Of a stretch of 64,000 nucleotides of DNA, positions 1 through 13,100 are shown piece by piece. The position numbers and the translations under genes were made by a program. Position 1 is the stretch's first letter. Each line of letters begins with the position of its first letter. The notes under the pieces were generated by a model. It did no database searches and was not told the DNA's origin. It saw only the letters and a list, made by a program, of their open reading frames with translations. Source of the stretch: Favolaschia claudopus (Eukaryota; Basidiomycota; Agaricomycetes; Agaricales; Mycenaceae); the NCBI GenBank assembly GCA_037176885.1, contig JAWWNJ010000035.1, positions 1,364,001 to 1,428,000 on the forward strand, in the 5' to 3' direction.

Positions 1-1838
1 GCGGACTTATGCTGAATGGGGGCGTCGATACGGTCTCATGCCTTTTTCTCTTCCGTGGCTCGACGTTGAACAACTTATAGGTATCAATGGACTCATCTCT
101 TTCCATATATTAGGTCGACGAATGGTCATCATCAATACAATGGAGGATGCAATTAACCTTCTGAATAAACGCAGCGGCGTATACTCCGACAGACCGTTTC
201 CAACGATGGCCGGGGTTCTCATGCGGAGAGAGAAGAGCATCTTCTATATGTACAGTGGCGCGTCAGGTTCTTTTATCTCAAAGCACTGACTTATGAACAG
301 ATCATACAACGAACGATTCAAGATGTATCGCAAGATGATGCAGCGCTCATTTAACCCCACTGCGGCCCAGATGTACTGGGATATCCAGGACCATGAAGCT
401 CGGATCCTCGTCGACAATATCACCAAGTTCCCCGACAAGCTGGTGGAGCATCTTCGAAGGCACCGAGTTCGTGCTTGTGACTGAGATTTCGCCGCTGACC
501 ATGAATCTACAGAAACGCTGCTTCAGTGATCATGAAGATTGCCTATGGATATCCGGTCACGCGAAACGATGATCATTTTGTGGTGACCGCTGAAGAGCAC
601 CTACGCATAGGTGCGTGCGGTGCAGACTGATTTCTCGATGAAGTATATTGACGCGCACGTCCAGGGTCCATTGTAGGCCGGCCGGGGAAATGGCTAGTGG
701 ATTCCATACCGCTCCGTGCGTCCGTGGCTTGTTCTCTGCAGTGCTTCCGTCTTGACAAACCTATCAGTGCGATTCCTTCCGGAATGGTTTCCTGGAGCAG
801 GCTTCAAGCGCCAAGCGCGGCATTGGAGCGAGGAATTGTATATGCAGTTCCTTGAGCCACAGAACTGGGTGAAAGATCAGATAGTGAGTTGACAGCACTT
901 GGAGAGGCATCATCCCCTCACTCATTCAATGCCTTCAGGCCGCTGGAACAGCCATTCCTTCCTTTACATCCACCTTCCTTCGACCGTCCGACGGTCCACC
1001 AGCTGACGCCGAGACAGAAGATCTCGTTCTTTGGGCTGCAGGAGGACTCTACGCAGCCGGCGCAGACACAGTGAGCACCGTACCATGTACGTCCCTTCGT
1101 GATTTAATCAAGAGCCCCAGACGGTGTCCGCCGCAACAACTTTCTTCTTCCAAATGATGATGAATCCTGGAATTCAATCGCGTGCCCAGGCCGAAGTAGA
1201 CGGGTTCTTCGAGACGGAGAAACGGCTTCCCAGCCTGCACGACCAGGCTGCGCTTCCATATCTTGGCAGTATCATCAAGGAAGTCCTGCGCTGGGCCCCT
1301 CCGGCTCCTCTTGGATTGTTCCACTGCACCTCGCGTGCGGATGTTTACAAGGACATGTACATACCAGCCAAGACGACGGTAATACCGAATATTTATGCGA
1401 TGATGCACGATGAGAGCATCTATCCCGACCCCTTCGTGTTCAATCCGGAAAGACATATGGGAAGCAATCCGCAACCCGATCCGCGAGAATGCGCGTTTGG
1501 TTTTGGACGTCGTGTATGCGCAGGGTACGTCTTCTCAGTTTGTAGTCTTCTGTACCTCCTTGAACAGTTTACGTAGACAGAATCTGGCAGAAACCACATT
1601 GTGGATTCAATTTGCTTTGTCTCTTTTGACTGTGAACATCTCGAAAGCTGTCGACCAGGACGGAAAGACGATCGAGCCAGAAATCGCCTTCACGACCGCC
1701 ATTGTATCGTGCGTTCTTAGATCCTTCTGATTCTATCCATCTTGACTTGATGCTCCCAGCCATGTCAAGCCTTTCCCGTACCAAATCACCCTGCGTTCTG
1801 AGGCTGCTCTTTCGCTCGTGCGGCAGACATTTGTCTGA
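1..1838 (+). CDS. Cytochrome P450 monooxygenase, 5' end cut by window edge
   Basis: Haem-thiolate monooxygenase of the intron-rich fungal microsomal type; substrate unknown. Exons that close the frame: 1-32, 81-261, 301-459, 513-610, 665-715, 768-883, 939-1070, 1121-1524, 1577-1708, 1760-1838, giving about 460 residues; the membrane anchor and proline-rich hinge lie left of the window. Seen in the translation: I-helix A-G-A-D-T just before the intron at 1071, K-helix E-V-L-R (ExxR), PERF-like PERH, and the haem loop FGFGRRVCAG with its cysteine ligand, split by the intron at 1525. The intron at 460-512 has a GC donor. No stop or frameshift is needed, so the gene looks functional. The next gene starts 245 bp downstream on the same strand. 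Family is certain; subfamily and substrate cannot be told. Confidence 0.93.
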
Positions 1839-2083
1839 GCCAGTGTGCTGTCTGTAACAACCAACTGTAGAGTACATATACACGGCTGTATCGAATATTT
1901 CCGAACGTGGTAGACGGTTCTTCGTTCAAATTATTCGAGATTGGACCTCGCAACTCCTAACCCTAAATTAGAAGTTTATTTGGGCCCAAACAAGGCCCAA
2001 ACAACAATCTCAACCGCAACTCTTTGTTCGTTTCTTGCCTGATTCTTGCTCGTGCTTTGCTTCAATATTCGCTGCTCTCTCGG

Positions 2084-3421
2084 ATGGATACCAGTGCATG
2101 GGCCGCCTCCGCCTTTGGCGATCTACCCTAGTGCGTATCAAACATCCCTCCCCGAATCTCGCGCAGAGCGGAGAGGACTCAATGTAAACCGTGTTTCCTC
2201 CAAAGCTTCAACCCGATGATGATGGTCAACACCTCGGGCACCTGTGCGACGACGCGATTGACCCAGTGCCGGGATTTCGGAGTCTATATGAACGATGTCT
2301 CCAAGAAATTCCATCGCAGTCCCGAAAATTCGCCAGACCTCAGCGAGGCGGATTTCCTTGCCCGGAAGCAGGTCATCGAAGCCGTCGCTGAATGGGCTCA
2401 GGGAACTGGCATGGAATGGCCGCCTATTCTGTATCTGTATGGGGTAAATATGAGTGCAATTGCAATGCCAATCTGAGAGTAAGTCGGGTCATATTTAGGT
2501 CGTGAAAGCTTCTGCAAAACGAGAGGCAAGTACAACGCAGCTGAAAGGAAAACTCTGAGATCTTAACGACTTGAAAACGCAAGCGAGACTGGGGCCACCT
2601 CGTATTCACGGATCTCACCACGATGAGGTTCCTCCTCGTTATGGTTTTTCCCGAGGAATGTGGTATGTATTTTCCATTGGCGGTTTTCGTTACGCTCAAG
2701 CTCTATAACATATTAATAGGCTGCGGAAACTATTCGCACCACGACTACGATGCCTTGGCAAAATTCCAGGCAGATCGCTTCATGTCTTTGGCGACGTACC
2801 TGTATCACGATGAAAACAAGCCCCATTGGTTCGATGATGCATGTATCTCCTCGAAGTCCTTTCGAATTAATATTTGATCAGGGTTCGCGCTACCTATGTG
2901 ACAATCTCGAACGGATACGCGCTCGACCCTGCCTTCCTCCAATCGGTTGACACACCTCCCAACAACGACACGGGGAAAGTATCGTTACGGCGGATAATTT
3001 CGTTCCGTCGCTGCTACCCAACGAGCTCGAGAGCATCGACATGCTATTGAAGCAAAGCGGCAAGAGTGTCCCCAAAATCATGCGCTACAAGGTACTGGGG
3101 AGTAAGGACGCCCGTCCTGAAGTGTCGAATGTCTGGAAGTCCAAGAATGCTCGGCAATGTGCTGAGTGTATGAAAACCAGCACGAAAGATTTGATGTTAT
3201 GTGCCAGGCATGTTTTTTCAGCGTGCCAATTTCTTCTCATTGAACAAGGCGGTCTCTAGATGCCGCTTGATTCATTATTGCAGCCGCGAGTGGTATGATT
3301 TCTTTGGGCTGCTCAGCTCCCTCGTCTCGCATTACTTACCTGAGCATGCAGCCAACGGCTTGCATGGCCAACACACAAACTCGTTTGCAAAAAGACCGAC
3401 AAGGTCCAGGGCTTGGATTAG
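2084..3421 (+). CDS. MYND-type zinc finger protein
   Basis: Protein of about 293 residues with a C-terminal MYND finger, a zinc-binding protein-interaction module. Exons: 2084-2130, 2206-2443, 2499-2525, 2584-2662, 2720-2828, 2882-2978, 3026-3207, 3260-3292, 3352-3421. After splicing, the last 50 residues show C-x2-C, C-x2-C, Y-C-x3-C and H-x3-C, a full MYND ligand set that is assembled across three exons. The N-terminal 230 residues match no domain I recognise; they include a block RDWGHLVFTDLTTMRFLL and a WPPILYLYG segment. Two of its introns (2526-2583 and 3208-3259) start with GC inside the strong context AG|GCAAGT or AG|GCATGT. Start chosen as the first ATG of the only open first exon. 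Function unknown; in fungi such proteins are numerous and mostly uncharacterised. Confidence 0.82.
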
Positions 3422-3596
3422 CCAGCGCGAGAGGTACGTAGTATACGCGGTCTGCGTTCAAAGCAATGTATGTATGTATGAGTACAGTATGAGTGTGAGT
3501 GCGTTGTATTTATTAGCTATGAACAATGGTCAAGAAAGTGCGTGCGCAAGTGTCGAAGTCGAAATAATGATGATACTGGTAAGTACGCGTATACGC

Positions 3597-5202
3597 TTAT
3601 GCAACTGTTGAAGTCGAATGCTGCTGCATGCTCGACTTCATCTGTATGGCCGACAGGGCTTCACCGAACGCCGCCATATCGAACCCCGTCTCGCTCATGA
3701 CGGCGTTCGCTGTCCGCGTCAACAGCTCGGCGCCGCACAGCGTGGCCGATACATGTTCTGCTGTGAGAGTGGATTGGGGAGAAGCAGTGGTCCCTTGAGA
3801 TGTAATCGCAGGGTGATCAGGGGTCGGCTTGTGTTTGCAGGCAGCAAACAGGGCCAAGGCTCGTTTGAAATTCGACGTTGGATCGAAGAGTGGGAGCGCT
3901 TGACAAGACGGTAAGAGAACCATCTGATTAGACAAGATAGCGGGAGGGCGTACCTTCTTGTAAGACGGCTGTTGCTGCTCTGGGAGAAATATTTCGAGAG
4001 GCCATCACTGAATGAATTTAAGCTTTGGCTTTAGACAGACATAGAAATCTAAACGTACGATATGCCCCGGTGAGAATACATGCCCGGGCTTCGAAGACAG
4101 AGTATACAAGCACCTGCCCCCCGCTGGAGACGGCATCGCGAATAAAGTCGCAGAGACTCGGAAGTGCGAATAACAACGCGTCCGGCGCGTCGGGAGGTAT
4201 GTGGATGTGTCGGTGAGTGACGCCGGGTATGGGTTTCACCTTGGCCGGTGCCAAAGATACTATATGGGTGATACCGAGGTAGTACAGTAGCAGCTCGGCT
4301 TGTTGATGGTCGGTGGGGAATTCACTGAATTCGCTTCCGTGAGTTTCGACCCGAATCGAAATAAGGCAACAAATATTACCTGCAGAGGTATAAGGCATCT
4401 GGTACGACGGTGACATCAAACAGATGGTTCAGAAAATTTGTTACATCTTGTCTTTGTCGTTTCTTCCAGGCAATGTAGGCGGGGTGGTCAGCGCAGGGTG
4501 CGTATCCGCATTGGGAAAAGGCTTCTAGTTGCTTGAGAAAGCCGTAGTTCGGTTGCACCTGAGGACGGTCTAGGAAAATTATTAGAAACCGGGAAAAGAT
4601 TCGGGAGAAACGGTGGTGAAAGACCTACACTGTTTTATGAAACAAATAGCGTCCGAAACGCTCATTGACCTCGTCTTCATCACTGCGTCGAAGAATGATT
4701 AGGTTATGATGAATAAATGCACCACATTGACCCACAGTACGCGGCCACTACAAGGCTTCCATTGAGCACGGGCGGACACGGAATTACAAGAAGAACACCC
4801 ACAGACAGTGGTACTCCGTGATATGCCCATAACACAGTGGATGAGGACTATACAAACGTCAAAATTCGGCGAACGGAAACACGTCAAACATATCACGTAC
4901 CTCTCCCTTTGTGAGCCAACGCATCCTCAATGAAACGACACGCTTCAGGCAGATGTATTAAGAGATCATCGTATTCTGAATCATCCACCGGAATGACCAA
5001 ATGTCTAGGGCCAGATGATAGCAGCTCGGGACACACAGACAAGGTGTGCGTTATCCCGTATCTTTCCTTTGTCTGTTCAGATTCTGCTGCCCGCAAGCTG
5101 GGAACATCAGGGCGGGAACGCAAGGAATAGGTGACCAACTCACTTGCCAAGATATACCTGGTCTTCCAACACTTGGTCGACGCTGGGTGGTGATGAATTC
5201 AT
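3597..5202 (-). CDS. Tandem dual-specificity phosphatase, active N-domain plus inactive C-domain
   Basis: Protein of 392 residues with two DSP folds. Exons on the minus strand: 5202-5144, 5097-4901, 4847-4803, 4747-4736, 4682-4629, 4569-4380, 4324-4059, 4007-3954, 3898-3597; the total is an exact multiple of three. Domain 1 (about 10-165) has a D-D-S general-acid region and the P-loop HCVMGISR (H89, C90, R96) followed by STTVLAAYLM, so it should hydrolyse phosphotyrosine/phosphoserine. Domain 2 (about 166-350) aligns along its length (LGITHIVSLAP, then VLVYSVFEARAC, then AYLMASR) but has Tyr260-Ser261 where His-Cys is needed, and its loop is one residue shorter, so it cannot form the thiol-phosphate intermediate. 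The tail is Ser/Thr/Ala-rich. Exon 4 is only 12 nt. Domain 2 may bind substrate or regulate domain 1; that is inference. It converges on the MYND gene, 175 bp away. Confidence 0.88.
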
Positions 5203-5844
5203 GGGTTCGAGGCGTCCTGAGGTCTAGGGGTCTTGGGACCTGGGAGGTCTTACTTAAAAGAGACGAGTTACAAAGTTACAATGCCGTCCACCGAATTACC
5301 TAACACCCCGATAATGACGTCAATCTTGGTGGCGTGGCGTGAGAACTCCTGCGGCCCGAGACGTTTGGCCACGACTTGCCGTTATGTACTCATCTGCACT
5401 CATGCTGGCTGCCACGGTGCTTTTTGCCTAACCTCACCCTCAGAGCTCTCGAGGCACATCCAAGGTGACGCAGAGCCAGGTCTATTCCTACCAAGTCCGA
5501 GAACTCTCAACCTGAGTGATTGGGTCCGACCGACACTGCGTCATACACACTGGCCCAGCCCCCTCCATGAAGGACGGAGGAAGACGCGGAGGCTGACTCG
5601 TGTGTCAAGTGGTGTGGAGCGGACACGCCAGCGCATGCCGCACAGCCCGCACTGCCAGCAGGAAGCGGAGATGGAGATGCAAGATGCAAAGACGGTTTTT
5701 TCACTTCTTTTCTCGCAATTTTTTACAGCATTGGGAGTACACGTTTTGGGAGAGTTGGATTGCCCAAACCAGAAGGCCGGACAGGCGGATAACAGGCTCA
5801 TCGTGGCCTCGGTAAAGTGCTCGAGGGCTAACCTGGTGGACCAC
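5203..5844. other. Intergenic, no supported gene
   Basis: Lies between the phosphatase start and the BTB gene stop. A 210-codon open frame on the plus strand (5233-5865) has low-complexity Arg/Ser/His-rich content, no recognisable domain, and runs into the 3' end of the BTB gene; I treat it as chance. Promoter of the phosphatase must lie at the left edge. Confidence 0.5.
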
Positions 5845-6951
5845 TTAATTAGAGGAATAGATTAGAGATAAACCGGCACCAATAGATTCTATCTTCAATC
5901 TCTCCAGCTCGTTCCAATTGGGCAGGCCGTACATCTCGGGAAGCTTATCCCAAAATTCTTGCCGCGCGGCTTGGTGCGTTTTCTTGAGCGCCAAAATGCA
6001 TGTGGTGCACATATCATCGAGGAGATTGATATGTGCTCTCCACCTCCATATGTGGAGAGGAAGCGTGGAATACGAACGAAATCCTTGTCGGCGGGAGATA
6101 TTTCCGATCGCCTTGAGCCGTGTCAAAATACAAAGGCCAGCCTGTTGACAGCCTACGGTATTGAGTGGGTGAGATAGAAATTGCAGGATATCTGCAGATG
6201 AGCCGCTTTGAATCTCGCGGCCCTTGATGAAAACTTCTCGGTCATGTTCGGAGAGAGACATCGGAATGCCCTCGTAGTCAGTTCCCATGAAGACGGCACG
6301 ATGAAGAGCTGGAAAGTCGGAGCAAAGGATATAGAATGCCCTAGGAAGAATCCAGAGGGCGCCAACCTCGCGCGCAACCTGAATAGCTCGGATTTGGTGC
6401 GCAGGCTGGAGGGGAGCCGTCCATGACCTTGCCTCTAACACCGACTCGGACGGCCGAGAAGTAGATTCTTCTCCAAACTCAGATTCAATCATCGCGTCCA
6501 GCCGCGAGAGCGTAGTGGCGTATCCAGAAGAGAGATGAACTAGCGCTCGTCGCCAAAGGAAATCTACTCCGTATTTATGTCCAAGACGAAGGCATCCGAT
6601 GACCTCATTGAACTCTGCTGGCGCTGGATATGGTTTAAAGAAACTGGGTTCAAAAGGTAATCGTCGGCGGGATGATCAGATAAAGCCGACCTACTCTGCA
6701 TCGAAGATTGCTTTCAAAAATACAGTCACTTCCGGAGCAGGGTCGGGAAGGAGCAAGAATGCACAGTTTTCGGCCTGCTCAGAGGCGGGAGGCTGAGGTA
6801 ACGACTGCATATCTTCAAAGACAGAGGACCGAGCCGCTAAGATGCCACGAAACACTCGGTATTGGGTGTTCTCGGCTTGTATAAGGAGGTTTCCGTCCTC
6901 AAACCATAGTTCAGAGATTATTTGGAGTCTCTGAGCCTCGGTTTCTTCCAT
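5845..6951 (-). CDS. BTB/POZ domain protein
   Basis: Exons 6951-6695 and 6643-5845 give 351 residues. The N-terminus carries a BTB fold: a strand-turn ELWFEDGNLLIQAENTQYRVF, then the L-A-A-R-S-S-V-F-E-D-M helix, the L-x-L-x-D-x-x-x-E-V core and a FLKAIFD helix. The C-terminal two thirds are helical with several Trp and Cys-x2-C (CTTC) residues, as in the large mushroom family of BTB proteins with no other domain. BTB domains make homodimers and can link substrates to Cullin-3 ligases; the role here is unknown. The splice at 6694/6643 joins D-A-D-F-F without breaking the frame. The stop lies 172 bp from the stop of the upstream transporter's final exon on the same strand. Confidence 0.87.
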
Positions 6952-7122
6952 GGTGGGACGCAGACTAGGAGGTGGCACTGTCGAATTCAAGCTCCGACAG
7001 CCTGAGAATACAGTTTCACGGTCACGCGACAAAGACATGCCTTGAACTGTTTGGTGTAACGGATCTGATCGAGTGTCCGATGCAATATAGGCAAGCCACT
7101 CGTACGCATAATACAATCAGCA

Positions 7123-10100
7123 TCAAGTCCGTTGAATGATCAACGAGTATAAGATATCTCGATCTTGCGATTCATCCACCAAAGCGCGGAAGACTCCCCC
7201 TTCCATCGTTAACAGTTGGCGTGGGCTTGCGAATTCCACCTGTGAGCCACTGTTAGAGCTATAATCCATTATCAGAGAACTAATCACCCACAATTTGGCC
7301 AGCATCGAGAACCATCTGAAGAAAGCGTCAATTTTCGAAATGGCTAGTGAACCAGCAAGACCTACGATTCGATCTGCGTCAATGACACTACGCAATCTAT
7401 GCGCGACGACTAGAAGGGTGGTGTCCTTGTTTAGTTCAGTTCTTAGGGATTGTTGTATGATTTGGTCGGTCTCATAATCTACAAAATAAACATCGGTGGT
7501 CTATGTTCAAGAGGCAAAAACACTTGCCTATAGCAGACGTAGCTAGTCAAGGAGTATTATAATTCAATAGCAATAGTACAGAGCAAAGTCAAACCTTCAT
7601 CGAGGATAAGAAGCTTGGTGCGTCGTATCAAAGCGCGGCTGAGAGCCAGGATTTGTCGCTGACCCTGAGAGAGATCGCCACCTCCACTCGCTAGCATGGT
7701 ATCGAGGGTTATCTTTCCGGTCTCGTCACTTTGACTTCCTTGTAAAGCAAGCAATCCGGAAGCTTCAAGCGCGGCATTCAAAGTCGCGTCGTCGTGTTCC
7801 CCTGAAGGGTCGAGATTCATTCGGAGAGATCCGTTCAAAAGTTCGGGCTATCAGTATTTGATAAATGAGCAAGTCACCAGCAAAAAAAACTCCAAGCACG
7901 AACATTTTGCGGTATAATGGTAATATTCTGGCGCAGAGCTTCCAGATTAAGAGAAGAAGTGGGAATACCGTCGTAGTAGATCCTACCCTCTGTCAGAATG
8001 GCGCGAAGTAACGCCAGGGTGAGCGAGCTCTGAGAAGGACTTAGTTGATAAACTATGCATAACGGGCGGGGAAAATGATACCATACCTTCCCTGATCCAG
8101 TCCGGCCCACTGTGATCATTGAAGTGTCAATGTTAACTTCCAACTATAGACCAATTCTGCAAACCAACCAATTCCGATGCGTTCCCCGCTTTTGATATCA
8201 AAGGACAGGCTGCGTAGAACCATGGGCCCATCTTTTGAGTACCTAGCGGATAGATTTGATGCTCGCAGATTACCACTACTCGGCCAATGAGCTGGTGGGC
8301 GGCCATTCACGGTCGCTTTCGGCTCCTGCTCGATCTGGAGATAGTTTTCGATGCGCTCGAGACTTTGTTGTATTAGTTCGTGTTACAGACGCGAGAATGT
8401 GTTCACCTGTTACCTTGAAAATCAAAGGAGTCAGGCATGCTATAATTGCTGTAAGAATGATGACATACTTTCGATTTCGAGTTGATTGATCGTGCTTCGC
8501 ATCTTCAGCCAGCTGAACATCTACTGGTAGCTGTGAAAGGTCGCGTACCTAACGCCAAAGAGAATGATCATTCCGAAGCTAGCTAAAAGAAAGATAAATT
8601 GAGAAAAAGGCCGAACACCACACGATGAACATCATACAAGCCATGTTAAGCGAAAATCCAGTGGCCGACGAATCTTGCTCCTGGACATATACCATGTAGA
8701 TGGCCAATACTGTGATGAATGCCGTCCCTAGAAAATCCATACGCAGAGCTATCCAACGGCTGAGGTTATGGAACGTCCAGGCAGTTCGTGTATATCGATT
8801 GATATGTTTTAGTGAGACGTCTATAAACGCTTCTTGGGCACCATATGCTCGGATGGAAACTGATTTCGACAAGTGAGTCCGATTTCAGCATTGAGAGCCA
8901 CCGAATGCTGACCGATTCCGTTGATGGTTGAGCCAAAGCTATGCATTAATTTGAACCATGACCGGAAATCTCTTGGTAAGAAGCGGACTTACTGTCCAAG
9001 AATCGGGGCTCGGGCGAACATTTCCCGCTTAACGGACAGTTGTGCTCGGGTATATAGTCTGCCAATGGCGGCTCCCACGACTAGAAGGACAAGCGCTGGA
9101 AGAAGAAACGGCGGCGCCAGCAGCACTATGGCAGCCAGCCTGATTCCGGCAAAGATGAACAAGTCTACCACAGCCCATAAAGTTTGGCCGATATTTGCAT
9201 CAACGTCGCTCAGATCATGTGTGCAGCGTGCAATCACTCTCGATGTAGGTGTGATGTCGAGAAACCTAGAAAATCGCAGAATTGAGTACGTGAATTGTAT
9301 GGTAGAAGATACTTCAAGAGATTCACCGCAGTGTCGTTCCCAGAACTGACTGAATGAGTCGTGTATGAATTATGTTCGATGCTCGCACCATACCCAGAAG
9401 GTAAGCGATATAGCTGCAGCTGTATATCACCAGTGTCGCAAGTAAAATTCCGCCTGCAAGGTGTAGGAAATCGTCAAAATGCGAGAGCGTGTCGTGAGAA
9501 AAACAGACCATAGACTGTGAGATGACTGAACATATCTTCAATACAGTCACACAGCTCGAAACATCAAACTCACTAGCCAACATCAACTTCGCCTTTGTCG
9601 TGGTTGTCGTACTGTGATGCAAAATAACCCAGATACCACGTCTGCAAGTTGATAAGGGAATCGGTGGCCAGCATGCATATGAAAAGGCCGATAAAATAGA
9701 TCAACGGATTTTTCCCGCCGAGAGCTAATAGATAAAGCTTCACTGTGAGATCTTTATGAGCGTCAAAATTATGAAAGAAAAATAAATACTTGCGCGCTGC
9801 CCAGCTTACACGCCCAATATTGACTTCCTCAGCAACTATCAACTTTCCGCCAGACGCTGAGTCGTCTGGAAGTTTGTTGTCGTCCATCCCTTGATCTCGC
9901 GATAATGAAGCCTTTGTTTCGATTCCAAGCTCGGATGTCAAATCTGGGTTCTGAGCTAGCACCTCCGATACGGACCCCCGAGTCAACACGCGTCCGTCGG
10001 AGCTCAGCGAGATTACGAATCCGGCGATTGGCTGTACTAGTGGAATGTTGTGGGTCTACAGACGTGAACGTTAAATCAAGGGAAACGCCGTAGAACCTAC

Positions 10101-13100
10101 CACCAACAGAGTGGTTCTGTTCGCCAATAGATCGCCAGCCAAACACTTTTCTACAATCCATGAGGCGGTGTGAACGCTAGCGAATCATTATTGACTTTCG
10201 GGACACCGAGAAAAAAAAAACGCCTACTCAAGTGCAGCCAGCACATCATCGAGAAGCAAGATGGACGCCTTGCTATACACGGCCCTCGCCAAAGTCACCC
10301 GCATGCGCTGTCCGCCGCTCAAGGTCACGCCTCCTTCCCCAATTTCCTGGAGGTCACCGGCTTCGAACATCGACAAGTCCTGCTCAAGACCACATTGATA
10401 TATGACTTTATTGTATCGTTTGGAATCAAACGGTGAGCCAAAAACGATATTGGCCTTTGAAGGTGGTTTCAGTCGAAAATCATATATAGCAAGCTCGCGC
10501 ACCCTAATTGTGGTGTTTTGTACCCAAGACTGCTGGGCGGCATATGCAACTCCAGCGTGGCGTGGAAGATTGAACCAAGAGTCACGTGAGGTTGGAACGA
10601 AATGCATTTCCCCTGCCGGAGCATGAAAAAAATGCATAAGGATAATCCCACATTCTTACCAAGTAATGCCATCAATATACTCGTTTTCCCGGATCCGGTC
10701 GGCCCCACCTAAATTCTCATGAATCAGCCACTGTCGTCGAAGAACAGAATTCACAAACAATGAGGTTGATGCAATTCTTCTTGAACACCAGGTGGTCGTC
10801 AATTCGAACTTGGAACCGACGGTGATTGGTCGTGTCGTTCAATGACCAGGAGAAAGTGGCGTTGCCGAACCCAATATCATCGATATTGAAATTCGCAGCT
10901 CGCGTCGTTAGTTTCGATTCAAGCATCTCAGTCTGAAAGTTCGTTTTAAATTTCTCTCCTTTAGGAATGAAGTACGACTTTCCTCGAAAAGAAAGCTATT
11001 CAATCGGTCGAGTGATACTCGACCGGTAACAACACTCGTCAAACTCGCAAAAAATTCATGTAGTTGAGCGCGAAACATGTCGAACACTGTCATCGAACTG
11101 CGAAAGACGATCTGTCAAGAGACAAATTCGCAGCGCGGCAACACGAACGAGAAGACTTTGGAAGCGTTGAGCTCCTGCTTCATGACAACCGTCTGGGAAG
11201 GGTTTATTGAGGAATCTTGCGACAAATGAGTGTCACAAGCAGGTACGCACACTAAACACTATTGAGCGTGGGCCCGCACGGAGTTTCAAAAACTTACTAT
11301 GTAGCGTAAGTCGCCAGCATGGTGAATATCGGAATAGTGAAACTGTAAACGGCGTTGTTAAATGACTGAACTACAATTGACACCCACTTCGCAACCGCGA
11401 TGGACAGTTGAAGGGCTTTTGCTTTCCAAAGCCACTTCAACTCTTCGTGTCTGACTTCGGATATCTGATTTTCGGTTATCCTCTCCCAAGCGAACAATTT
11501 GATCATCCTCAGTACTCCCATCGCTGAAGGAGAAGAAATTAAATGATAGGCGCGGAAATAATTCGGCGAATAATCACTTTCACTGACTCGTTGAACTCGA
11601 GCGTCGGTTCGCTGCATCAAACCTTCTTGAACGAAACGAATGCGTCTTCCGATATAGCCCGGCAGAGGGAAGACTGCGATAGTCACACCCAGCCCAACAA
11701 AGGCTGCCCAACCCAAAACCTCGTACAGAAACCAAACCCCGAGGCAGCTTTGGAGGAGATAGATTATGAACAGAGGAAAGGTTTCACCCGCGTTGATGAT
11801 GTTTTGCAAGTCAACTGTTGCCAGATTATTAATCTTGCCAACAAGGTTACGCCGAGATTTGGCGGCGTCGTCTGTGGCTTGGCGTTGTTCAGATACTTCG
11901 GACTTGACGCGCATCTGCAAGGAGTGTTCGAAGAGGAGCTCTGTGAGTATGGCTTCCGATTGAATGCTCAATCGATTCTTGGGGTGTTTAAGTAATGAAT
12001 GCGAGATCGGAGCCAGAATCAATGCCTGCGCACATAGATGAATTTAGACCATTGGGTGGCAAGGGAGCCAATTGTTGGACCAGCAAAGAGCAAGAAGATC
12101 CAGAAGCCAGGACGAAATATTGCACCGCTGCCTTTTGTCTCGATGAAGCTGAGGGTGCGATCAATGTCAACAATGATATAATTGAACTACTGAGACATAC
12201 TCCAACAATCTGTTTATGGCGACAGGGCTACTGAAATTGGTGGCTACTTGTACGACCGCGAGGGCAGCCATCGCAGGATAGTCCCATCGAAATATTTTCA
12301 CAAGACTAAAGAAGATATGACCGGAGTTGGAAGAGGACGGAAGAAGAAACTGAGAAAATGAGTTTGTTTGACTCTCAAATCAGTTATGCGAAAGACCAAC
12401 AGGAAAAGTCGCAGCTTTGAGGTACCCAGCGTCGTTGCGAGAGGCGAGAGGCGGAAGGAGGTCATAGGGAAGGTGAGGAAGCCGACTTGCCAGTGAAACG
12501 GTCGGGTTTAGGAATGAATATGTCACGAGTGAGATCAGTGATGAAGTTTCCTCGGGACTGTGGATAGGAACTGCGACCTAGTGGGGTGGTTTCGACTATA
12601 GCGTTTAAACGCATGAACAACTTGCCCACCTTATGCCACGAAGGTTCTCGTGGAATCAGCAGTGGTAGGACGACACCGATAGCTGTTGTGACTGCCAGCT
12701 TCACCCACAGCAACCAGCCCTCGCTGATATCTTGCTGCGGTAGACCATAAGTCGCAAGCGGAAACAAGTTGCGATAGGAAAAGGTGAGACATATCACGAT
12801 AAGGATCGCGTTGAGATGACGCGTAGCTTCTGCGCTCCAGCGACGAGAAAGAGCTGGGATGGAGGCGAGGCCGAAGGTATACACCTGGTGGCGATTTGTT
12901 GTTCAATACGCGGCAAGAAGTGAATTCAATCACATACGTAGACCAGACACAGCTGAAATGAGACATTGGAAACTGCAAGGTTCGTGTCTTCTTGCACGAT
13001 GCCGGTGAAAGCCAACGCGACGAGGACCGCGCAACCAAAGAGTCTTGTCAATGAAACGGGTAGTGAAAACGAAACGGGTTTCTTAAGGGAGAAAGCAGTA

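Noticed and set aside
480..760. Stops inside the first P450 suggesting a pseudogene
   Set aside because: All stops fall in three short introns (460-512, 611-664, 716-767); the joined protein matches the P450 pattern without interruption.
2971..2979. Apparent frameshift at a GGGG run in the first MYND gene
   Set aside because: Removing a 47-nt intron (2979-3025) restores the frame with a plausible donor and acceptor, so no sequence error or mutation is needed.
5233..5865. 210-codon plus-strand open frame
   Set aside because: Arg/Ser/His-rich composition, no domain, and it overlaps the end of the BTB gene; most likely chance.
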